Part shown: positions 13,767 to 17,484 of the stretch, in pieces
How the letters are laid out: the number at the start of each line of letters is the position of its first letter
Numbering within the stretch: position 1 is the first letter of the stretch
Assembly: GCA_035620375.1 (NCBI GenBank)
Contig: DASPGX010000023.1
Location: forward strand, 1-17,484
Source: DASPGX01 sp035620375
GTDB lineage: Bacteria; Patescibacteriota; Minisyncoccia; 2-02-FULL-40-12; GWA2-44-9
DNA length: 17,484 bases
Direction: 5' to 3'
The notes under the pieces: model-generated
Databases searched by the model: none
Told to the model about the DNA's origin: nothing
Seen by the model: only the letters and a program-made list of their open reading frames with translations
Position numbers and translations under genes: made by a program

Positions 13767-14522
13767 ATGGACGACCAACCGCAAATCCCGCTGACCAAAA
13801 AGGAGCGCCGCGAACAGCGGCGCCAGGATGCGCGCGGCGAACAGTCATCGGCGTCGCGCCGCCGCGTGCTCAAGCGCGTGCTGCTGTGGGTCATCGTCCT
13901 GGGCGTTCTTGCCGGAGGGGCATGGGGGCTGTACAAAGCGTCTGAGCGCGCGGCCGTGCCCGCGGGCGACGGCACGCTCGCCGTCGCGGTGACCGATGAC
14001 GAGAACATCCGCGGACCTGTCGACGCGCCGGTTACCCTGGTGGAGTACAGCGACCTGCAGTGCCCCGCATGTAAGGCGTTCCATCCCGTACTGCAGCAGC
14101 TCATGGAGGACTCCGGAGGGACCGTGCGCCTGGTGTACCGTCATTTCCCCATCCGCAATATCCACGCGAACGCCGATCTTGCGGCGCGTGCCGCGGAAGC
14201 CGCGGGATTGCAGGGGAAGTTTTGGGAAATGCACGACCGCATCTTTGACGAGCAGGGGACGTGGTCCGGCCGCTCCTCCCAGGGGGCGCGCGACGCATTC
14301 CTTTCCTATGCGCAAGAGCTGGGACTTGATACGGCAAGACTTGAAGCCGACATGGACAGCGATGCGGTAAAGGACGCGGTCCAGGCCGACCTGGACGGCG
14401 CGCTTGCCGCGGGGGTGAATGCGACGCCGACGTTCTTTCTGAACGGCGCGCAGATGACCGGCCTGACGTCGTTGGAGGATTTTCTTAGCCGCGTGCTCAA
14501 TGCCGCCCCGCCGACTCCCTAA
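13767..14522 (+). CDS. Membrane-anchored DsbA-like thiol-disulfide oxidoreductase
   Basis: The 251-residue product has a very basic N-terminus (KKERREQRRQ), one membrane helix at about 41-58 (LLWVIVLGVLAGGAWGLY) and an extracytoplasmic thioredoxin-fold DsbA domain from about 75. The active site is C99-P-A-C102 in EYSDLQCPACKAF, and the cis-proline is P221 in ATPTFFLNG. The region between (VYRHFPIRNIHANADLAARAAEAAGLQGKFWEMHD) is the typical helical insert of the BdbD/DsbA-like Thioredoxin_4 group. It oxidises pairs of cysteines in exported proteins. The downstream VKOR, which overlaps by 23 bases, would reoxidise it. ATG 13767 is preferred over in-frame ATG 13743, which precedes the -10. Confidence 0.93.
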   Translation: MDDQPQIPLTKKERREQRRQDARGEQSSASRRRVLKRVLLWVIVLGVLAGGAWGLYKASERAAVPAGDGTLAVAVTDDENIRGPVDAPVTLVEYSDLQCPACKAFHPVLQQLMEDSGGTVRLVYRHFPIRNIHANADLAARAAEAAGLQGKFWEMHDRIFDEQGTWSGRSSQGARDAFLSYAQELGLDTARLEADMDSDAVKDAVQADLDGALAAGVNATPTFFLNGAQMTGLTSLEDFLSRVLNAAPPTP

Positions 14523-14928
14523 GCAACTCATCGTCCTGTTCCTCCTGTTGGCGGTCATCGGATTCGCCGATTCGGCGTACCTGACCGCCGAACATGTCCG
14601 CGGCGGAATCCCCCCGTGTTCGTTCACCGAGGGGTGCGGCACGGTGCTGACCAGCCCGTACGCGCAGATTGCGGGCATTCCGGTCGCGGCCATGGGACTG
14701 GGCTATTACGCCTTGCTCATTGTGCTGATGGTGGCGTACCTGGATATCGGCAGGCGTGCGCTCGTGCACTGGGCCGCCTGGCTGACGACCGTCGGCCTGC
14801 TCACCTCGGCGTATCTGGTCGCTGTGCAGGCGTTCGTCCTGCGCGCGTACTGTCCGTACTGCCTCCTGTCCGCCCTGACCTCAACCGGACTGTTCGTCGT
14901 CGGCGCGGTCATCATGCGCAGAGATTAA
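14500..14928 (+). CDS. Vitamin K epoxide reductase (VKOR) family protein
   Basis: The 142-residue membrane protein has four predicted helices (about 9-27, 58-80, 87-108, 120-138). The two loop cysteines C40 and C46 (PPCSFTEGCGTV) and the active-site pair C118-P-Y-C121 are all present, so the electron path from DsbA to quinone is complete. Bacterial VKORs replace DsbB in taking electrons from DsbA. It has none of the fused thioredoxin domain seen in some bacterial VKORs; that partner is the separate upstream gene. The start lies inside the end of the DsbA gene, implying coupling. It ends before a ten-T run and a strong terminator. Confidence 0.95.
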   Translation: MPPRRLPKQLIVLFLLLAVIGFADSAYLTAEHVRGGIPPCSFTEGCGTVLTSPYAQIAGIPVAAMGLGYYALLIVLMVAYLDIGRRALVHWAAWLTTVGLLTSAYLVAVQAFVLRAYCPYCLLSALTSTGLFVVGAVIMRRD

Positions 14929-14950
14929 AGCGCTATTTTTTTTTTCGCTG

Positions 14951-14991
14951 AAATATTTAACGGCTCACCGCGTGAGCCGTTAAATATTTTT
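14951..14991 (+). terminator. Long hairpin terminator of the DsbA-VKOR operon
   Basis: An 18-base arm (14951-14968, AAATATTTAACGGCTCAC) pairs perfectly with 14972-14989 across the loop CGC and runs into TTTTT (14987-14991). The AT-rich outer half means it could also end transcription of the convergent minus-strand gene, though that side lacks a clean U-run. A separate ten-T run sits at 14936-14945. Confidence 0.85.
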
Positions 14992-15001
14992 CCGCCATGA
15001 A

Positions 15002-15349
15002 CTAGTCGGCCAGTTCCGTGCACCGGGATACCGCTTGGATGTCGTCTGCCTCCCAGATAACCCGCCCGTCGCAGACGTACCAATACGCGTCGTCCCAGGT
15101 CACCTTATCCAGACCGGGGTTCAGCGCAATCTGACGGTAGAACGAACCGTCCTCCAGCACGGGAACGACCGCATCGCCGTCCTCGGTGACCCGTATAAGC
15201 CGCGGGTGCGGCTCCTCCGAGATCGCCCGTCCGTTGTCCCAGCGCAGCCGCTCCTGTCCCGACGTAACGGGTGTATTTCGGAGCTCAACGAGGAACGCGG
15301 GAGCGGTGATTATCCCCAAAATTGCGGCGTAGCGGAGGAGGCGTTTCAT
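15002..15349 (-). CDS. Small exported protein of unknown function
   Basis: The 115-residue product begins MKRLLRYAAILGIITAPAFLV, a signal peptide or membrane anchor, followed by a polar domain with many Asp/Glu and several Trp (WDNGRAIS, VTWDDAYWYVCDG, VIWEADD). Two cysteines, in YVCDG and SRCTE, could be joined by the nearby DsbA-VKOR system. I do not recognise the family. ATG 15349 is chosen over GTG 15355 because a TATACA -10 ends only one base from the latter. It is convergent with the DsbA-VKOR operon and divergent from the large surface protein. Confidence 0.65.
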   Translation of the reverse strand: MKRLLRYAAILGIITAPAFLVELRNTPVTSGQERLRWDNGRAISEEPHPRLIRVTEDGDAVVPVLEDGSFYRQIALNPGLDKVTWDDAYWYVCDGRVIWEADDIQAVSRCTELAD

Positions 15350-15356
15350 GGACACT

Positions 15357-15362
15357 TGTATA
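15357..15362 (-). promoter_or_regulatory. -10 element of the small exported protein gene
   Basis: TATACA on the minus strand ends seven bases before ATG 15349, the same near-leaderless spacing as several other genes here, but without the TG of an extended -10. Confidence 0.4.
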
Positions 15363-15435
15363 GCCCATTAGTTTACGGCCGTCAAGAAGCGTGTCCGAAT
15401 CAGCGCCGGTTTTCGGCAAGATTATGACCCAGAAA

Positions 15436-15515
15436 ATATCCACATTCAATGCGTTGACTCCGCTTTGAATGCTCCACCCGTTTTTTCGCCGGTTATGCAC
15501 AGATTACCTGCATAA
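15436..15515. promoter_or_regulatory. AT-rich intergenic stretch with inverted repeats and DnaA-box-like sites
   Basis: The gap of about 200 bases before the surface protein holds TTATGCACA (15493-15501), which fits the DnaA-box consensus TTWTNCACA, and ATATCCACA (15436-15444), one mismatch away. TTATGCA (15493-15499) and TGCATAA (15509-15515) form an inverted repeat, and CATTCAA / TTGAATG flank 15 bases just upstream. These could be operator sites; nothing else is recognisable. Confidence 0.35.
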
Positions 15516-15531
15516 TCAGCGGTTTTTGGGA

Positions 15532-15550
15532 TAAAATTAGGAGAGGCAGA
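15532..15550 (+). promoter_or_regulatory. -10-like TAAAAT and Shine-Dalgarno before the surface protein minigene
   Basis: TAAAAT (15532-15537) is followed directly by AGGAGAGG (15539-15546), well spaced for ATG 15551 but not for the surface protein ATG at 15562. If TAAAAT is the true -10, part of the AGGAGAGG would lie upstream of the RNA start, so either a different promoter is used or the Shine-Dalgarno role is only partial. Confidence 0.4.
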
Positions 15551-15562
15551 ATGATTTTCTAA
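15551..15562 (+). CDS. Three-codon leader minigene (Met-Ile-Phe)
   Basis: ATG ATT TTC TAA follows AGGAGAGG by four bases. Its stop overlaps the surface protein start (TAATG). It may couple or tune translation of the large gene by stop-start reinitiation. It could also be chance, since it is only four codons long including the stop. Confidence 0.35.
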   Translation: MIF

Positions 15563-17484
15563 TGTCGCCCAGGAGAGATAGAACAAGGCGCATTGTTTTG
15601 AGCGTAGCGTTCACTGCGCTGTTTGCATTTGTGAGCGTGGTCGCCCCGGCGCATGCCGACTCTCCGCAGATTCTGAGCTTCCAGGGCCGCATCACGGACG
15701 AGGACGGCGATTTGTTGGGCGGCTCGGGAACGAACTACTTCTTCCGGTTCGAAATCTACGACTCCGCGACGGGCGGAACGGAGCTCTGGGAAAGTCACAC
15801 CTCCAGCGGGACGACGGCGAAGGTCACGCAGGGCGTGTTCAACGTCCTTCTCGGCGACTCTTCGCTGTCCAACATGGCGTCGCTGACGTCGGGAATCTTC
15901 AACGACCCGAGTACGTACCTCCGGGTGTTCGTCTCCAGTCTCTCGGCGACGGGACCTTTTGAGGAAATGCTCCCGCGCCAGCGTCTTGCGGCGGTGCCCT
16001 ACGCCATTGAGCCCGAAGGCGTAGCTTCGGACTCATTGGACTTCGACGAGTTCGTGGACGCCATGACGCTGGACGCGAACACGGTCGTATCCCTGAACGG
16101 ATTCACCTACACCATGGGCGGCCTGTCCCTGCGCGGCACCAACGCGTCCCAGTCGGGCGCGTTTGAGGTTTCGGGGTACGCGTCCGCGTCCGCCGTGTTC
16201 GGCGCCGGCCTGACGGATTGTGACTCATCGGGTTCCAAGCTTCTCTGGGATGCGTCCACCGGACGCTTCTCCTGCGGTACGGACTCGGGAGGAACGTTCC
16301 TCGGCCTGGATTTCGGTACCATCGGCGGAACACTCGCGAAGATTACCAGCCTGTCGTTTGACGACGGACACTTCAACCTTTCCAACACGGCATCGCTCGG
16401 TTTCGTCCGTCTGGACTGGGGCGCCGGCGGTCCCGCCTCGTTGTCGCAGGATGAAACGGTTACGGGCAACTGGGAATTCCGCAACGGCGCGTCGTTCTCC
16501 GGTGCGGTCACGTTCAATACCGGCCGCTTGGTCACCTCCAACTCTTTGGACTTTGACGAGTTCGTGAACAATATGACGCTGGACGCGAACTGGCGGGTAT
16601 CGTCGGCCAGTGGTGCGTTCACCATCACGCAGTGGCCGCGCTGGGCGACGCATCTGATTCCCGCCGCCGATGACACGTACGACCTCGGAACGACCGCGCT
16701 CCGCTGGCGGGACCAGTACATCGCCCCCGGCTCGCTCCACATCGGTGTGGACGGCGATGAGGCGTCCATCTCGTACGACCCGACATTGGACCGCCTGTAC
16801 ATCGCGCTCTTTGAGGGGGGTTCGTCGGTGTCGTCGTTCACGCTCTATGACACCGGCAACGCGTCGCTGTCGGGCGGACTGGAAATCGGCGGCGACTTCG
16901 TGCCGTCGCAGAACGGCGTCTTCTCGCTCGGTCTGAACCCGCTCCAGTGGCGGAACATTTTCTCCAACAACGCGAGCATCACGCAGAACTTTGAGGTGAC
17001 CGGCGTCGCGTCCATCTCCAACATCACGGTCAACAACATCACCATCGCGGGAGACACGAATCTGAGCCTCGCGTCCATCTCGGAAAATCTTGAGGTGTCC
17101 GGCTTCGCTTCCGCATCCCAGTTCTTCGGCGCCGGCCTGGTGAACTGCAACGGGGCGACGAGCAAGCTCCTGTACGCCTCCGCATCCGGCACGTTCTCCT
17201 GCGGCACCGATTTGCAGGGAAGCGGCGGCGCGTCCGTCGGCCTGCGCGAAGGATTCGCCGGAGCGTTCACGAACAAGTCCAGTATTTCCTTTGACGCCGC
17301 GCACTTCGTCCTGAACCTCGCCAACCCCGACGCCCGTCTCGCCCTCGACTGGGGCGCCGGCGGTCCCGCATCCCTCTCCCAGAACGAGACGGTGACCGGC
17401 AACTGGACGTTCTCCGGCACCACGAACTTCACCGCCTCCGCACAGTTCACGACGCTGGAAGCGAACACGGCATCCGTTTCCGCC
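15562..17484 (+). CDS. Large modular repeat surface protein (3' partial)
   Basis: The frame is open from ATG 15562 to the end of the window (641 codons). Residues 1-32 are a signal peptide (basic RRDRTRR, then IVLSVAFTALFAFVSVV, cleavage after AHA). Residues about 34-152 are a module common in bacterial surface and fibre-like proteins: ILSFQGRITDEDG, FRFEIYDSATGGTELWES, VTQGVFNVLLGD, and LPRQRLAAVPYAIEPEGV. After this come diverged repeats: SLDFDEFV..MTLDAN twice (170 residues apart), FGAGL with a paired DC/NC...FSCGTD twice (about 309 apart), LDWGAGGPASLSQ-E-TVTGNW twice (311 apart), and YDLGTTALRWR / FSLGLNPLQWR. Each FGAGL module carries two cysteines likely to form one disulfide. It is probably a long, secreted fibre or adhesin; the C-terminal end is unseen. 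Confidence 0.85.
   Translation, partial: MSPRRDRTRRIVLSVAFTALFAFVSVVAPAHADSPQILSFQGRITDEDGDLLGGSGTNYFFRFEIYDSATGGTELWESHTSSGTTAKVTQGVFNVLLGDSSLSNMASLTSGIFNDPSTYLRVFVSSLSATGPFEEMLPRQRLAAVPYAIEPEGVASDSLDFDEFVDAMTLDANTVVSLNGFTYTMGGLSLRGTNASQSGAFEVSGYASASAVFGAGLTDCDSSGSKLLWDASTGRFSCGTDSGGTFLGLDFGTIGGTLAKITSLSFDDGHFNLSNTASLGFVRLDWGAGGPASLSQDETVTGNWEFRNGASFSGAVTFNTGRLVTSNSLDFDEFVNNMTLDANWRVSSASGAFTITQWPRWATHLIPAADDTYDLGTTALRWRDQYIAPGSLHIGVDGDEASISYDPTLDRLYIALFEGGSSVSSFTLYDTGNASLSGGLEIGGDFVPSQNGVFSLGLNPLQWRNIFSNNASITQNFEVTGVASISNITVNNITIAGDTNLSLASISENLEVSGFASASQFFGAGLVNCNGATSKLLYASASGTFSCGTDLQGSGGASVGLREGFAGAFTNKSSISFDAAHFVLNLANPDARLALDWGAGGPASLSQNETVTGNWTFSGTTNFTASAQFTTLEANTASVSA

Noticed and set aside
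15436..15545. Chromosomal replication origin
   Set aside because: Only two DnaA-box-like sites and no dnaA, dnaN or AT-rich repeat array nearby; listed only as a possible regulatory region.
16225..17304. Long minus-strand open frame opposite the surface protein
   Set aside because: The plus frame has a signal peptide and internal repeats that continue through it; the minus translation only mirrors those repeats.
16036..17370. CRISPR or short tandem DNA repeat array
   Set aside because: The repeats are long-period, diverged at DNA level and conserved at protein level, as expected for duplicated coding modules.

Overview
The window looks like part of the chromosome of a bacterium from the Patescibacteria (CPR, Parcubacteria-like). 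This is inferred from gene content and style and was not tested by phylogeny. The DNA is GC-rich with short intergenic gaps. It carries a compact PilB/PilC/prepilin cluster, a DsbA-VKOR pair, a repeat-rich surface protein with FGAGL and WGAGGPASLSQ modules, and several short exported proteins of unknown role. TGA is used as an ordinary stop codon (MsrB, PilB, the response regulator and others), so the TGA=Gly code of Gracilibacteria/Absconditabacteria does not apply.

Layout. (1) 1-2600: the end of a DoxX-like membrane protein overlaps msrB. A basic two-HTH protein and a conserved hypothetical protein lie on the minus strand, and an anchored DM13-domain protein on the plus strand. (2) 2580-5870: an AI-2E-type permease (minus) is divergent from a 646-residue cysteine-rich lipoprotein with a PKD-like domain (plus). 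The lipoprotein has the best -35/-10 promoter and one of the strongest Shine-Dalgarno sites in the window. (3) 5890-8152, minus strand: a D-2-hydroxyacid dehydrogenase is translationally coupled to a MOFRL-type glycerate kinase. (4) 8236-13722, plus strand: a type IV pilus / type II secretion-like operon of a CheY-like receiver, PilB ATPase, PilC platform protein and four overlapping minor prepilin genes, followed by a fifth, pilin-like gene with its own promoter. (5) 13767-14928: a membrane-anchored DsbA-like oxidoreductase overlaps a VKOR homologue, closed by a strong terminator. (6) 15002-15349, minus: a small exported protein. (7) 15562 to the window end: the N-terminal 641 codons of a large modular surface protein preceded by a three-codon minigene.

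How it fits together: most of the window serves the cell surface. The pilus operon, the cysteine-rich lipoprotein, the DM13 protein and the modular surface protein are all exported or envelope-associated. The DsbA-VKOR pair would supply disulfides to these cysteine-containing exported proteins, and MsrB repairs oxidised methionines. The metabolic pair could convert hydroxypyruvate or another 2-oxoacid and feed glycerate into lower glycolysis.

The most striking non-coding signal is a repeated promoter design. Six genes on both strands have an extended -10 (TGN-TANNNT) ending only 6-12 bases before the start codon, with no room for a Shine-Dalgarno site. This predicts leaderless or nearly leaderless mRNAs. 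Four other genes (the lipoprotein, the HTH protein, the conserved hypothetical and the surface protein) instead have recognisable Shine-Dalgarno sites, so two initiation modes seem to coexist. No tRNA, rRNA, CRISPR array or insertion sequence was seen.
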